The notes beneath the pieces were generated by a model that ran no database searches, was not told the DNA's origin, and saw nothing but the letters and a program-made list of their open reading frames with translations. Positions 33,934 through 42,720 of a stretch of 64,000 nt of DNA are shown here, one piece after another. Numbering within the stretch: position 1 is the stretch's first letter; each line of letters begins with the position of its first letter. A program made the translations under genes and the position numbers. Origin of the DNA: Phyllobacterium myrsinacearum (GTDB lineage: Bacteria; Pseudomonadota; Alphaproteobacteria; Rhizobiales; Rhizobiaceae); assembly GCF_014138285.1 (NCBI RefSeq), contig NZ_JACGXN010000006.1, positions 1-64,000 on the forward strand. The letters are read 5' to 3'.

Positions 33934-33963
33934 GGGGCCGGCATCATGTCGGCCCCGTTCTCT
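33934..33963 (+). terminator. Terminator after the autotransporter gene
   Basis: GGGGCCGGC-ATCAT-GTCGGCCCC (9 bp, one G-U pair; 33934-33956) is followed by GTTCTCTTCT. It lies between convergent genes and may serve both. Confidence 0.7.
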
Positions 33964-33968
33964 TCTGA

Positions 33969-35084
33969 TCAACTGCCGAGCGTTCGCGCCAATCTGTCCG
34001 TTGCGGACACAATGGCGTCCGTCATGCCCGGACTTCCCGGTGAATGGCCAGCATTGGGCACAATGACAAGCTCGCCATCCGGCCAGACCTTTGAGAGTTC
34101 CCATGCCGTGACGAGTGGGGCTTCAAGATCGAAGCGTCCCTGCACCATCACGCCAGGAATCCCTTTCAATCTATTGGCATTGTTTAATAAACGCCTGTCT
34201 TCCAGCCACGCATTGTGATGGAAGTAATGGGTGATGATCCGGGCGCGCGCCAGAATAAAGCGATCATCTGACCACTTTGGCGAGAGTGCTGCCTTGGGAC
34301 CAACAAGGATGGATGCGGCTTCCCATGCATGCCAGTCCCGCGCGGCTTTCAAACGGATGACTGGATCAGCATCGTTCAAGAGGTAATGATAGGAAGCGAT
34401 GAGATCGTCATCCGGCTCATGGGTAGTTTTGGCAAACTCAGCCTGCATCGATTGAGTGCGTGGTTCGACAAGCTCACCATGAGGGAGGTCTTGCTTCTGC
34501 AAAACAGCAATCCCCCTCATGGTGAGCTTGTCGAACCACGCACCGGAGATATGCCGCTGGCTATCCTGTTCAGCTCCTCGCCGGAAACATTCCCATTGTA
34601 CGGGAAACAGCGGGGCAATATCGCGATAAAGCCAGTCGATCTCGGATCGTCGAGTGGTAGTCACGCCAGCGACCACCAAAGCCAGAACACGACCCGGATG
34701 TGTTTCGGCATAGGCAAGCCCGAGCGTACAGCCCCATGATATGCCGAAAAGGAGCCAATTCGTTACATCAAGATGCTTGCGTAAACATTCGATATCTCTC
34801 AGCAAATGTGCTGTGGTATTGACAGACATATCCGTCTGCGGATCGCTCGCATGGGGTGTACTGAGGCCGCAACCCCGCTGGTCGAACAGGATGACGCGGT
34901 AACGACCCGGATCGAAGAAACGCCGTGCGCTTGCTGAAGAGCCCGAACCCGGGCCACCGTGAAGGACAAGGACGGGAATACCCTGCGGATTGCCGCACGA
35001 TTCCCAATGGATTTCATTGCCATCGCCCACAGCAAGCATGCCATGATCGTAGGGTTCAGTTTCTGGATAAAGGCTGTTCATCAT
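33969..35084 (-). CDS. pip: Proline iminopeptidase with an in-frame repeat insertion
   Basis: A 371-residue alpha/beta hydrolase of the proline iminopeptidase group, which removes N-terminal proline from peptides. HGGPGSG forms the oxyanion region (about 43-49), the nucleophile is Ser116 in GISWG, and the catalytic His is in NAGHSPGSPG near the end. Residues 181-210 (GAWFDKLTMR ... HGELVEPRT) are encoded by an 88-base near-perfect palindrome and have no counterpart in ordinary family members, which are about 40-50 residues shorter. The start is taken as ATG 35084; an in-frame TTG lies 24 bases upstream. The insertion falls in the cap region, not among catalytic residues, so activity may survive. 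Confidence 0.9.
   Translation of the reverse strand: MMNSLYPETEPYDHGMLAVGDGNEIHWESCGNPQGIPVLVLHGGPGSGSSASARRFFDPGRYRVILFDQRGCGLSTPHASDPQTDMSVNTTAHLLRDIECLRKHLDVTNWLLFGISWGCTLGLAYAETHPGRVLALVVAGVTTTRRSEIDWLYRDIAPLFPVQWECFRRGAEQDSQRHISGAWFDKLTMRGIAVLQKQDLPHGELVEPRTQSMQAEFAKTTHEPDDDLIASYHYLLNDADPVIRLKAARDWHAWEAASILVGPKAALSPKWSDDRFILARARIITHYFHHNAWLEDRRLLNNANRLKGIPGVMVQGRFDLEAPLVTAWELSKVWPDGELVIVPNAGHSPGSPGMTDAIVSATDRLARTLGS
34456..34543. repeat. Palindromic repeat element with 30-base arms inside pip
   Basis: Arms 34456-34485 and 34514-34543 are perfect 30-base inverted repeats (each contains GGTTCGACAAGCTCACCAT or its complement) around a 28-base loop. The core resembles a palindromic repeat family widespread in alphaproteobacterial genomes, normally intergenic. 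Here it lies fully within a coding sequence and keeps the frame open on both strands. No other copy is seen in this window. Confidence 0.9.
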
Positions 35085-35162
35085 CGCGTCTGTATATGGC
35101 GGGTACAACTGCCCGGGAAAAGACAGCTCATGACCTTTCCCTGTTACATCAAGATGACGGTC

Positions 35163-35789
35163 CTAATTGAGGACCGTGTAATCGGCGGGGCGTGAACCGG
35201 ACAGCACGAGGTCGGCATTGGGAATATCGTTCGAGAGGGCGCGCTGCTGTGCCGAGCCGACATTGTAACCGAAGCCAAGCCATCTTTGCACCAGACGGTT
35301 TTCCAGTTCGATACGGTCCACCTGCAGGAACACCGTCATATCGAAGAGCGGTGCCAGCCTGTCCCAAGGCGATTGGTCCAGGAGGAGATAATTTCCCTCG
35401 ACCAGAAGAATATGCTGATCACCGCTCACTACGGCTGCACCAGCTCTAGCCAGATCAAGCTTGCGGTCAAAAAGCGGGATGATCACGTCATTTTCCCCTG
35501 CGAGCAGCCGCTTCAGCAGGACTTCAAAACCGGCACAGTCAAATGTGGGTGGTGATCCCTTGCGCTTGCGCTGATCGCGGGCATCGAGAATGGCATTGTC
35601 GAGATGGAACCCATCCATGGGAACCACGACCGCTGCATCATTTTCTCTGGCATTGATCGCCGCGCAAATGGCGGCAGAAACGGTGGATTTGCCGGCCCCG
35701 GGGGGGCCGGCAATAGCAACGATCAAACGTTTGGTTTTGGTGGCGCGGGCCAGAATGGCCGTGACCAGATCATCGATCGCTATCATCAT
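35163..35789 (-). CDS. frcK: FrcK-like nucleoside/sugar kinase (PRK/uridine kinase fold)
   Basis: A P-loop kinase-like protein of about 208 residues: Walker A GPPGAGKST, VVPMDGFHLDNAIL, and the lid/Arg region RLVQRWLGFGYN. In Sinorhizobium a gene of this type is the last of the frcBCAK fructose operon, where its reaction is undetermined. Here it is downstream of frcBCA and an isomerase. The start is uncertain: ATG 35789 or 35786 (neither with a strong site), or ATG 35843, which would overlap the upstream gene by 20 bases. Confidence 0.8.
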   Translation of the reverse strand: MMIAIDDLVTAILARATKTKRLIVAIAGPPGAGKSTVSAAICAAINARENDAAVVVPMDGFHLDNAILDARDQRKRKGSPPTFDCAGFEVLLKRLLAGENDVIIPLFDRKLDLARAGAAVVSGDQHILLVEGNYLLLDQSPWDRLAPLFDMTVFLQVDRIELENRLVQRWLGFGYNVGSAQQRALSNDIPNADLVLSGSRPADYTVLN

Positions 35790-35823
35790 TGAATGCTGCC
35801 CGTTGCCAAAATCGTCAGACGGT

Positions 35824-36513
35824 TCAGGCAAGCCATTTGTCATAATCGGAAACAAGAAGATGTACGGGTGCTTCGTCTTCTTCGATGGAAGAAAAGCGGC
35901 CGATTGGTTCGCGGAAGATATTGTCCGTGAGGTCGTCATTGACCGTGGAAACTTCGCCGATCAGAACGTCACCGCCCTCGCCCCAGAATGCATGCCAGTT
36001 TCCCGGCAGGAGCGTAACGCTTTCGCCCGGCTGCAGCTTCAGCAGACCACCAGCTTTCTGCCTGACAATCCGACCGTCCGTTGCCACTTCCACATCGGTC
36101 TTCTCGTCAACACTGCCATCGGCATTCGAGTTGAACAGTTCCAGCACGAGCGTACCGCCGCCGCGGTTGATGATATCCTCGGCCTTGACGATATGGCGAT
36201 GCATCGGCGAAAGCTGCTTTTCACGCGAGATCATGATCTTTTCCGCATAGAGCATACCGCCGCCCTTTTTCAGGTCTTCCTGATTGCCATTGCGGGTGGT
36301 GAAGAGGAACAGGCCAAGTTCATCGAACTTGCCCTGGCCATAGTCGGTAATATCCCAGCCGAGTCTGGCATCAAGAATGGCCTTGGAATCACTTGACGTG
36401 CGGGTCTTGAGCTCTTCCGGCGACCAATAGGCGAAAGGCGGCATGACATAGCCGAAGGAGCGGATGAATTTGTCGCTTTCACGGATGATCGCATTGACTT
36501 CTGAGCGTTTCAT
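35824..36513 (-). CDS. D-lyxose/D-mannose isomerase family protein (cupin, DUF1498)
   Basis: A 229-residue cupin isomerase. Metal ligands expected from the D-lyxose isomerase family are visible: His105 and His107 (MHRHIVKAEDI), Glu112 and His174 (GNWHAFW). The family interconverts D-lyxose with D-xylulose and D-mannose with D-fructose. ATG 36513 is chosen on family N-termini (MKRSE) and an AAGGA upstream; ATG 36534, overlapping the ATPase stop as ATGA, would add seven residues. Its place between frcA and frcK, opposite a fructokinase gene, suggests it feeds mannose or lyxose into ketose phosphorylation. Confidence 0.88.
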   Translation of the reverse strand: MKRSEVNAIIRESDKFIRSFGYVMPPFAYWSPEELKTRTSSDSKAILDARLGWDITDYGQGKFDELGLFLFTTRNGNQEDLKKGGGMLYAEKIMISREKQLSPMHRHIVKAEDIINRGGGTLVLELFNSNADGSVDEKTDVEVATDGRIVRQKAGGLLKLQPGESVTLLPGNWHAFWGEGGDVLIGEVSTVNDDLTDNIFREPIGRFSSIEEDEAPVHLLVSDYDKWLA

Positions 36514-36530
36514 TTTTTTAATTTTGTCCT

Positions 36531-37310
36531 TCATGCAACAAGACTGGCGGGTGGCTCCTTGGCGCCCGTCATGAATGCCACGGCATCCGACATGGTATAT
36601 TCCTTTGGGTTGATGACGCAAAGGCGTTTGCCAAGCCGGTGGATGTGGATGCGGTCCGCCACTTCAAATACATGTGGCATGTTGTGGGAGATCAGCACAA
36701 TCGGCAATCCGCGCTTTTTCACATCCTGGATGAGTTCCAGAACCCGGCGTGACTCCTTGACGCCGAGCGCCGCCGTCGGCTCGTCCATGATCACGACCTT
36801 GGAGCCGAATGCTGCCGCACGTGCCACGGCGACACCCTGCCGCTGACCGCCCGACAAGGTTTCGACCGCCTGGCTGATGTTCTGAATGGTCATCAGGCCA
36901 AGTTCGGTGAGTTTGTCGCGTGCCTGCTTCTCCATAGCTTTGCGATCAAGCATGCGCAGCCAGCTGCCCAGAATCCCCGGTTTCCTGATTTCGCGTCCGA
37001 GAAACATATTGTCGGCAATCGAAAGAGCCGGTGACAGCGCAAGATTCTGGTAGACGGTTTCGATCCCGGCGTCGCGCGCTTCCATGGGCGAGCGGAAATT
37101 GATCGGCTTGCCGTCAAGTTTGATTTCGCCTTCGTCGGGATGAACAGCACCCGAGATTGCCTTGATCAGCGAGGATTTTCCCGCGCCGTTATCACCAATG
37201 ACGGCGAGGACTTCGCCGGCATAGAGATCGAAATCAGCATGATCGAGAGCGGTAACACGGCCATAACGCTTGACCAGACCGCGGGCCGTCAGAATGGGTT
37301 CCTTAGTCAT
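36531..37310 (-). CDS. frcA: Fructose-type ABC transporter ATPase (FrcA)
   Basis: A 259-residue CUT2-type ATPase with a single nucleotide-binding domain: Walker A GDNGAGKSS, signature LSGGQRQGVAVARAAAF, Walker B VVIMDEPTAALG. Most CUT2 ATPases (RbsA, XylG) are double-length; the single-domain form is the FrcA type. Its ATG overlaps the permease stop (TGATG). With FrcB and FrcC it forms an importer known in Sinorhizobium for fructose, mannose and ribose. Confidence 0.92.
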   Translation of the reverse strand: MTKEPILTARGLVKRYGRVTALDHADFDLYAGEVLAVIGDNGAGKSSLIKAISGAVHPDEGEIKLDGKPINFRSPMEARDAGIETVYQNLALSPALSIADNMFLGREIRKPGILGSWLRMLDRKAMEKQARDKLTELGLMTIQNISQAVETLSGGQRQGVAVARAAAFGSKVVIMDEPTAALGVKESRRVLELIQDVKKRGLPIVLISHNMPHVFEVADRIHIHRLGKRLCVINPKEYTMSDAVAFMTGAKEPPASLVA

Positions 37311-38392
37311 CAGCCTGCTACCTTTCTGATCCACTGATCGATTGCAACGGCCGTAATGATCAGGACGCCGATCATCAGATAGGTCCATTGAACGTCGGTG
37401 CCATACATGCGCATGCCGAACGAGAAGACGCCAACGATGAGCGCGCCGAAGAGCATGCCGAGGATTGAGCCGCGACCGCCGAAGAGAGACATGCCGCCGA
37501 TAACCACCGCGGTGATGGATTCGATATTGGCGAACTGACCAACCTGCGGTGATACGGAGCCGTTGCGGCCGATCTGTGCCCAGCCTGCCAATGCGCAGAT
37601 GAAACCCGCCAGCACATAAACGGAAATCAGAACACGTTTGGTTCTGACGCCCGCCAGTTCGGCGGCTTCCGGATCGTCACCGATCGCATAGAGATGGCGG
37701 CCCCAGGCCGTGTGGTTCAGCACATACCAGAGAACAGCGATCAAAAGGATCATGGCAAATACGCCATAGGTGAAAGTGGCACTGCCGATCTGGATTTTCT
37801 CGCCAAAGAACTGGAGCATGCGGGCATTTGTTTCAATGTCCTGTGCGCGGATCGTTTCATTGGCGGAGTAGATATAAGTCGTTGCCAGAAAAATCTGCCA
37901 GGTGCCGAGTGTGACGATGAAGGGAGGCAGTTTTACATAGGCGATCAGGATGCCGTTGATCAGGCCGCACAGGCCGCCGAGTGCGACGCCGCACAGGATG
38001 GAAAGTTCGACCGGCAATCCATAACGGAAAGTGAATTGCCCCATGACGACGGAGGTGAGAACCATGATCGCTCCGACGGAAAGGTCAATACCCGCGGTCA
38101 GGATCACCAATGTCTGAGCCGCGCCGACGATGCCGACAATGGCGACCTGTTGCAGAATGAGCGACAGGGCAAAGGGTGTGAAGAAACGCGAACCGACGAT
38201 GACGGCGAAAACGACGAGCGACAGCACCAGCACGATCAGCGGAACAGCTGCCGGGCTTGAGTGAAGAAAGTGGCGTGTCCGTTCGACAAGGTTTTTCCGC
38301 TCGCTGTCGAAATTGGCGACGGCTGTCGCGCTTTGCGTCAGCACGCTCTCGAATTCCTGCTTGGGTTGTGATGCCGGATTTGTTTCGGTCAT
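37310..38392 (-). CDS. frcC: Fructose-type ABC transporter permease (FrcC)
   Basis: A 360-residue CUT2 permease with eight to ten hydrophobic spans (VPLIVLVLSLVVFAVIVG, AAQTLVILTAGIDLSVGAI) and the conserved GIDLSVG and GRG-I-GMLFGA segments. The long polar N-terminus (about 45 residues) is typical of FrcC. It lies 93 bases after frcB and is coupled to frcA. Confidence 0.92.
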   Translation of the reverse strand: MTETNPASQPKQEFESVLTQSATAVANFDSERKNLVERTRHFLHSSPAAVPLIVLVLSLVVFAVIVGSRFFTPFALSLILQQVAIVGIVGAAQTLVILTAGIDLSVGAIMVLTSVVMGQFTFRYGLPVELSILCGVALGGLCGLINGILIAYVKLPPFIVTLGTWQIFLATTYIYSANETIRAQDIETNARMLQFFGEKIQIGSATFTYGVFAMILLIAVLWYVLNHTAWGRHLYAIGDDPEAAELAGVRTKRVLISVYVLAGFICALAGWAQIGRNGSVSPQVGQFANIESITAVVIGGMSLFGGRGSILGMLFGALIVGVFSFGMRMYGTDVQWTYLMIGVLIITAVAIDQWIRKVAG

Positions 38393-38485
38393 GGGTGGGC
38401 TCCCCGAAATTTGCGCAGTCTGGAGAGGCCGGTTTTACACCGTCCTCTCCTTGCCTGCTTGCTTTTCTGTCAAATCAGGACGCAA

Positions 38486-39520
38486 TCAGCCCCAGCACTT
38501 GGCAAGGCCGCTTTTCACGTCGATGGATTCGACACCTTTGACTGGCTTGTCGGTGACCAGGGAAACGCCTGTGTCAAAGAAGTTCTTGCCTTCTGTCGGC
38601 TTTGGCTTCTCGCCGGTGTCAGCGAATTTCTTGATGGCTTCAATACCGAGGGCAGCCATCATCAAAGGATATTGCTGTGAAGTTGCGCCGATGACACCGG
38701 CCTCGACGTTTTTCACGCCTGGGCAACCGCCGTCGATGGAAACAATCAGCACGTCCTTTTCCTTGCCGAATGCCTTCAGCGCTTCATAGGCACCGGCTGC
38801 AGCAGGCTCGTTGATCGTGTGAACGACATTGATCCCCGGATCCTTCTGCAGAAGGTTTTCCATGGCCTTGCGACCACCTTCTTCATTGCCGTTGGTGATG
38901 TCGTGGCCGACAATGCGCGGATCTTTTTCGTCGCCAATCTTGTTGATATCAACAACATCAATGCCGAAGCCCTTCATGAAGCCCTGGTCACGCAGAACGT
39001 CGACGGACGGCTGGGACGGTGTCAGATCGAGGAATGCCACCTTCGCATCCTTGGCTTTGTCGCCCAATGTACCTGCGGCCCATTTTCCGATGAGTTCACC
39101 GGCCAGAAGATTGTCCGTGGCAAATGTTGCGTCTGCGGCATCGACGGGATCAAGCGGCGTGTCGAGCGCAATGACCAGAACGCCCGCATCGCGCGCCTGC
39201 TTGACCGAAGAAACAATGCCGGCCGTGTCGGACGCCGTGATCAGGATGCCCTTGGCACCGTCGGCGATGCAGGTTTCGATCGCAGCCACCTGGCTTTCGC
39301 TGTCGCCGTCGATCTTGCCGGCATAGGTTTTGAGCTCAACACCCAGTTCTTTTGCCTTGGCAACGGCACCTTCCTTCATCTTTACGAAGAATGGATTGGT
39401 GTCCGTTTTGGTGATGAGGCAGGCACCGACGCCTGCAGCCTGTGCCGGAACCGCAAAGGCCGTGATTGCCACAACGGCGGCACCAAGAATGGTTGATTTC
39501 AGATAAATGCTTTTGCGCAT
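38486..39520 (-). CDS. frcB: Fructose-type ABC transporter binding protein (FrcB)
   Basis: A 344-residue secreted CUT2 binding protein: signal peptide (cleavage near AQAA-GV), then [59 protein letters not shown] and [15 protein letters not shown]. These blocks closely resemble FrcB of Sinorhizobium meliloti. GGGAGGTAATGAC precedes ATG 39520. It is the first gene of the frc operon and is divergent from the ROK regulator. Confidence 0.93.
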   Translation of the reverse strand: MRKSIYLKSTILGAAVVAITAFAVPAQAAGVGACLITKTDTNPFFVKMKEGAVAKAKELGVELKTYAGKIDGDSESQVAAIETCIADGAKGILITASDTAGIVSSVKQARDAGVLVIALDTPLDPVDAADATFATDNLLAGELIGKWAAGTLGDKAKDAKVAFLDLTPSQPSVDVLRDQGFMKGFGIDVVDINKIGDEKDPRIVGHDITNGNEEGGRKAMENLLQKDPGINVVHTINEPAAAGAYEALKAFGKEKDVLIVSIDGGCPGVKNVEAGVIGATSQQYPLMMAALGIEAIKKFADTGEKPKPTEGKNFFDTGVSLVTDKPVKGVESIDVKSGLAKCWG

Positions 39521-39650
39521 GTCATTACCTCCCAGAGTTTGATCGTATTGCAACGCGCCGCCGATGGGCAGCCCTACTTTCGCATGAACATCTCGGACAG
39601 TTATCCTCCCGGCCAAGTGCTGCGCTTAGGAAATACCAGCCTCGTCGGCC

Positions 39651-39711
39651 TGTCAACATTAATAAATCACTCTTATTTATTATTGACAGGTTTGCCTGAT
39701 GGTTCCATTGT
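39651..39711. promoter_or_regulatory. ROK-type operator between divergent frcB and regulator promoters
   Basis: TAATAAAT-CACTCTT-ATTTATTA (39660-39682) is a perfect 8-bp inverted repeat with a 7-base spacer, AT-rich as NagC/XylR-type operators are. TTGACA boxes flank it outward in both directions: minus 39656-39651 toward frcB, plus 39683-39688 toward the ROK gene (with CATTGT at 39706-39711, 17-base spacing). A single bound regulator could control both promoters. Confidence 0.7.
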
Positions 39712-39738
39712 CGCGCCGATATCAGGGAGGACGTCCTT

Positions 39739-40965
39739 TTGGGCATCAGACTATCGGAGCGCCACGGTCCGGGAGGAACACGGCCGCCGCTCCATCAGGG
39801 AACAAACCAGAGCGGCATGCGCGATCACAATGAGCGGGTCGTGCTTTCGCTGTTGCGTCAACATGGCAGTCTTGCGAAGACCGCCATTGCGCGGATGACA
39901 GGTCTTTCCGCGCAGACGATCTCGATCATCATGCGCATGCTGGAGGCCGATGAGCTCCTTTCACGCGAAGAGCCCTTGCGCGGCCGGATCGGCCAGCCAC
40001 TGATCCCCATGTCTCTCAATCCGGAAGGTGCCTTCTTCCTTGGCCTCAAGATCGGACGGCGCAGCGCAGACCTTGTGCTGATCGATTTCGTCGGGCGTAT
40101 CCGGTCCATGCGCCATATGCCTTACCCCTATCCAACACCGGACTCAGTGGTGGCCTTCACCAGAGAAGGCATAGCGGGAATGCTGGATGGACTTGACGAA
40201 AAGCAGCGTTTGAAGGTGGCCGGCCTTGGCATTGCTGCGCCGTTTGAATTGTGGAAATGGGCCGATACGGTCGGCGCACCGCAGGAAATTCTCGATCAAT
40301 GGCGCCAATCCGATATCAAGGCATCCATCGCCGCGATCTGCGATTTCCCGGTCTACTTGCAGAACGACATCACAGCGGCCTGCGGTGCGGAACTTGTCTT
40401 TGGCGAGACGAAAGACCTCAACGATTTCGTGTACTTTTACATCGGATCGTTCATCGGCGGCGGTATCGTCATCAATGGCAGTCTCTATGCGGGGCGTACC
40501 GGCAATGCCGGCGCATTGGGCTCCATGCCCGTGCCGGGTCCCGACGGGACAACACAACAGCTGATCGACATTGCTTCAATTACTGCATTGGAGCGCATCG
40601 TTACCGGCCTTGGCCGTGACCCCTCCCCCCTGTGGACCTCCCCCGACGATTGGGGGCTCATGGGTGACGAACTCGATGGCTGGATTGACCGCTCCGCCAA
40701 AGCCATTGCGCAGGCGGTGATCGCTGCAGCGTCGGTGGTGGATTTTGAAGCAGCTGTTATCGATGGCTGGATGCCGGCATCGGTGCGTATGCGGATTGTC
40801 GATGCGGTGCGCAAACACGTCGGAACGTTTGATCTTGAGGGGATCGAGTTGCCCGCCATTACCGAAGGCTCAGTCGGCATTCACGCCCGGGCCCTGGGCG
40901 CTGCCAGCCTTGCCCTGTCGGACCGCTTCCTTATCGGGCAGAAAATATTCAGAAAGGTTGATTGA
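39739..40965 (+). CDS. ROK-family transcriptional regulator (NagC/XylR type)
   Basis: A 408-residue ROK repressor: winged helix at about residues 30-85 (NERVVLSLLRQHGSLAKTAI, ARMTGLSAQTISIIMRML) and a sugar-kinase-like ROK domain (VYLQNDITAACGAELVFGE, IGSFIGGGIVINGSLYAG, GNAGALGSMPV). The zinc-cluster cysteines of catalytic ROK kinases are not evident, as in many regulators. TTG 39739 is used with AGGA about ten bases upstream. It is divergent from frcBCA and followed at once by a mutarotase and a kinase, so it is the likely frc regulator. Confidence 0.88.
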   Translation: MGIRLSERHGPGGTRPPLHQGTNQSGMRDHNERVVLSLLRQHGSLAKTAIARMTGLSAQTISIIMRMLEADELLSREEPLRGRIGQPLIPMSLNPEGAFFLGLKIGRRSADLVLIDFVGRIRSMRHMPYPYPTPDSVVAFTREGIAGMLDGLDEKQRLKVAGLGIAAPFELWKWADTVGAPQEILDQWRQSDIKASIAAICDFPVYLQNDITAACGAELVFGETKDLNDFVYFYIGSFIGGGIVINGSLYAGRTGNAGALGSMPVPGPDGTTQQLIDIASITALERIVTGLGRDPSPLWTSPDDWGLMGDELDGWIDRSAKAIAQAVIAAASVVDFEAAVIDGWMPASVRMRIVDAVRKHVGTFDLEGIELPAITEGSVGIHARALGAASLALSDRFLIGQKIFRKVD

Positions 40966-40967
40966 AC

Positions 40968-41414
40968 GTGCTGATTGGTATTCCGCCCATTCTGGGCCCG
41001 GAGCTTCTCGCGACCTTGCGCTCAATGGGGCATGGCGACGAGATCGCGCTTGTCGATGGAAATTATCCGGCGCTCGAACATGCCCGAAGGCTGATCCGCG
41101 CCGATGGCCTGCCGTTGATTCCTATTCTCGACGCTATCCTGCAGGTGATGCCAGTTGACGATTTTGTCCCGCAGGCGCTGTTCCGTGCCACGGTGAACGG
41201 GAACCCCGATCTTCTTGATCCGGTACATGAGGAAATGGCCGAAGTTTGTGCGCGCCGCGCTCCTGGATTTTCGCTCTTGCCGCTGGTCGGCGATGCGTTC
41301 TACACACGGGTGAAAAACGCCCACACGATCATCGCGACGAGCGAACCGAGACTTTATGGCAATATCATCGTCCGCAAGGGCGTCATCTATCCATCGAAAG
41401 AAACTGACAAATGA
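40968..41414 (+). CDS. RbsD/FucU family sugar mutarotase
   Basis: A 148-residue RbsD/FucU protein. The family start pattern (M-L-x-GIP-x-LxPELLATLRSMGHGDEI) fits GTG 40968; TTG 40962 would add two residues and overlaps the upstream stop. MGHGDEIALVDGNYPA carries the catalytic His and Asp region. Family members convert between anomers or pyranose and furanose forms of fucose or ribose. Between a ROK regulator and fructokinase, it probably prepares an imported sugar for the kinase. Confidence 0.9.
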   Translation: MLIGIPPILGPELLATLRSMGHGDEIALVDGNYPALEHARRLIRADGLPLIPILDAILQVMPVDDFVPQALFRATVNGNPDLLDPVHEEMAEVCARRAPGFSLLPLVGDAFYTRVKNAHTIIATSEPRLYGNIIVRKGVIYPSKETDK

Positions 41415-42343
41415 TCCTATGTTGTGGTGAAGCACTGATCGACATGTTGCCGCGCACGAGCGAGGCGGGAGAACCGGCTTTTGCACCCTATGTCGGCGGT
41501 GCAGTTTTCAATACAGCCATCGCTCTGGGCCGCCTCGGCGTTCCGACAGAATTCTATTCTGGCGTTTCTTCGGATTTCTTCGGGCAGATGCTGCGGGACA
41601 GTCTGGCTGCCAACCATGTCGGCACCCGCTATGCCCACATTTCGCCCCAGCCCACCACACTTGCCTTCGTGCGGCTGACCGATGGCCAGGCCAGCTATAT
41701 CTTCTACGACGAGAACAGCGCCGGCCGTTCGCTTGCTATTGGCGATCTGCCTGCGCTGGATGATAATGTCACGACATTGCAGTTTGGCGCGATCAGCCTC
41801 ATTCCGGAACCCTGCGGCTCGACCTACGAAGCGCTGATGGCGCGCGAGCACGAAAAGCGGGTCATTGTTCTCGATCCCAATATCCGGCCGGGCTTTATCC
41901 CCGACAAGGAAAAGCATCTGGCCCGCATGCGCCGCATGATCGCCATGAGCGATATCGTCAAGATTTCCGACGAGGATATGCGCTGGTTCGGTGAAAGCGG
42001 TGCTATGGAAGAGATTGCCCGCCGCTGGGTTGTCCCGGCATCGCAGCATGGACCGAAGCTCATTCTCGTCACCCATGGTGCCGATGGCGTGACCGGCTAT
42101 ACGTCCGAACTGGCCGTGCACGTCGCGGCGCAGAGGGTTGCGGTTGTCGATACGGTCGGCGCTGGCGATACCTTTACCGCCGGTGTTCTCACATCACTGC
42201 AGGAGGCGGGTCTTCTGGTCAAAACCGGACTGACATCGTTGACCGAAAATCAGATCCGCGATGCTCTGCTGCTAGGCGTCAAGGCGGCAGCAGTGACGGT
42301 ATCGCGCGCTGGCGCAAACCCGCCCTGGCGGTCGGAGCTTTAA
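41411..42343 (+). CDS. PfkB-family sugar kinase, probable fructokinase
   Basis: A 310-residue ribokinase-family kinase: GEALIDMLPR (N-terminal signature), GGAVFNTAIALGRLG (sugar site), and DTVGAGDTFTAG (ATP/catalytic Asp). The GEALIDMLP opening and FYDENSAGRS block are fructokinase-like. The ATG overlaps the mutarotase stop as ATGA. It would phosphorylate the ketose delivered by FrcBCA or made by the isomerase. Confidence 0.92.
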   Translation: MILCCGEALIDMLPRTSEAGEPAFAPYVGGAVFNTAIALGRLGVPTEFYSGVSSDFFGQMLRDSLAANHVGTRYAHISPQPTTLAFVRLTDGQASYIFYDENSAGRSLAIGDLPALDDNVTTLQFGAISLIPEPCGSTYEALMAREHEKRVIVLDPNIRPGFIPDKEKHLARMRRMIAMSDIVKISDEDMRWFGESGAMEEIARRWVVPASQHGPKLILVTHGADGVTGYTSELAVHVAAQRVAVVDTVGAGDTFTAGVLTSLQEAGLLVKTGLTSLTENQIRDALLLGVKAAAVTVSRAGANPPWRSEL

Positions 42344-42720
42344 CGAGATCGATTTGGTTCAAGCCTTAATAGGCAGAAACAGTTGATGACGCATCGTTCG
42401 TCAACTGCTCGTTGTGTCCCCTGACAGGCCATCGAGGAATACCTTGTCAGCCTGATTTCTATTTCTGGATAGGATCGGTACAGCTCTGAAAGGGCTGCTC
42501 ATCTTTCAGGTAACGGAACATCATTCCTCATACGATTACGCTCATTTTCAATCGCGTTACGGAACCACGTCAGTAAGGCTCATGTTTTGTAATTTTGCCA
42601 ACCATCTTACGGCGGCTTCAGTGCGCGTATCTTCTATGGAAAACGCCATTCCATAATTCCGCGAATGTGTCGACATGCGCAAACATTTACAGAATGGCGT
42701 CTCACCACAAAAGCAAGACC
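42344..42720. other. Convergent spacer between fructokinase and oligopeptide operons
   Basis: These 377 bases lie between convergent genes; no protein gene is supported. Two inverted repeats are visible. One, CAGTTGA ... TCAACTG (42380-42407, about 10 bp with a wobble), is 37 bases after the fructokinase stop and has no T tract. The other, ACGCCATTC/GAATGGCGT (42643-42651 and 42692-42700), read on the minus strand ends in TTTT and may end the oligopeptide operon. The lower GC content suggests old non-coding DNA. Confidence 0.45.

Noticed and set aside
36531..37310. FrcA as a truncated double-domain sugar ATPase
   Set aside because: The single-domain length is normal for FrcA, so no truncation is inferred.
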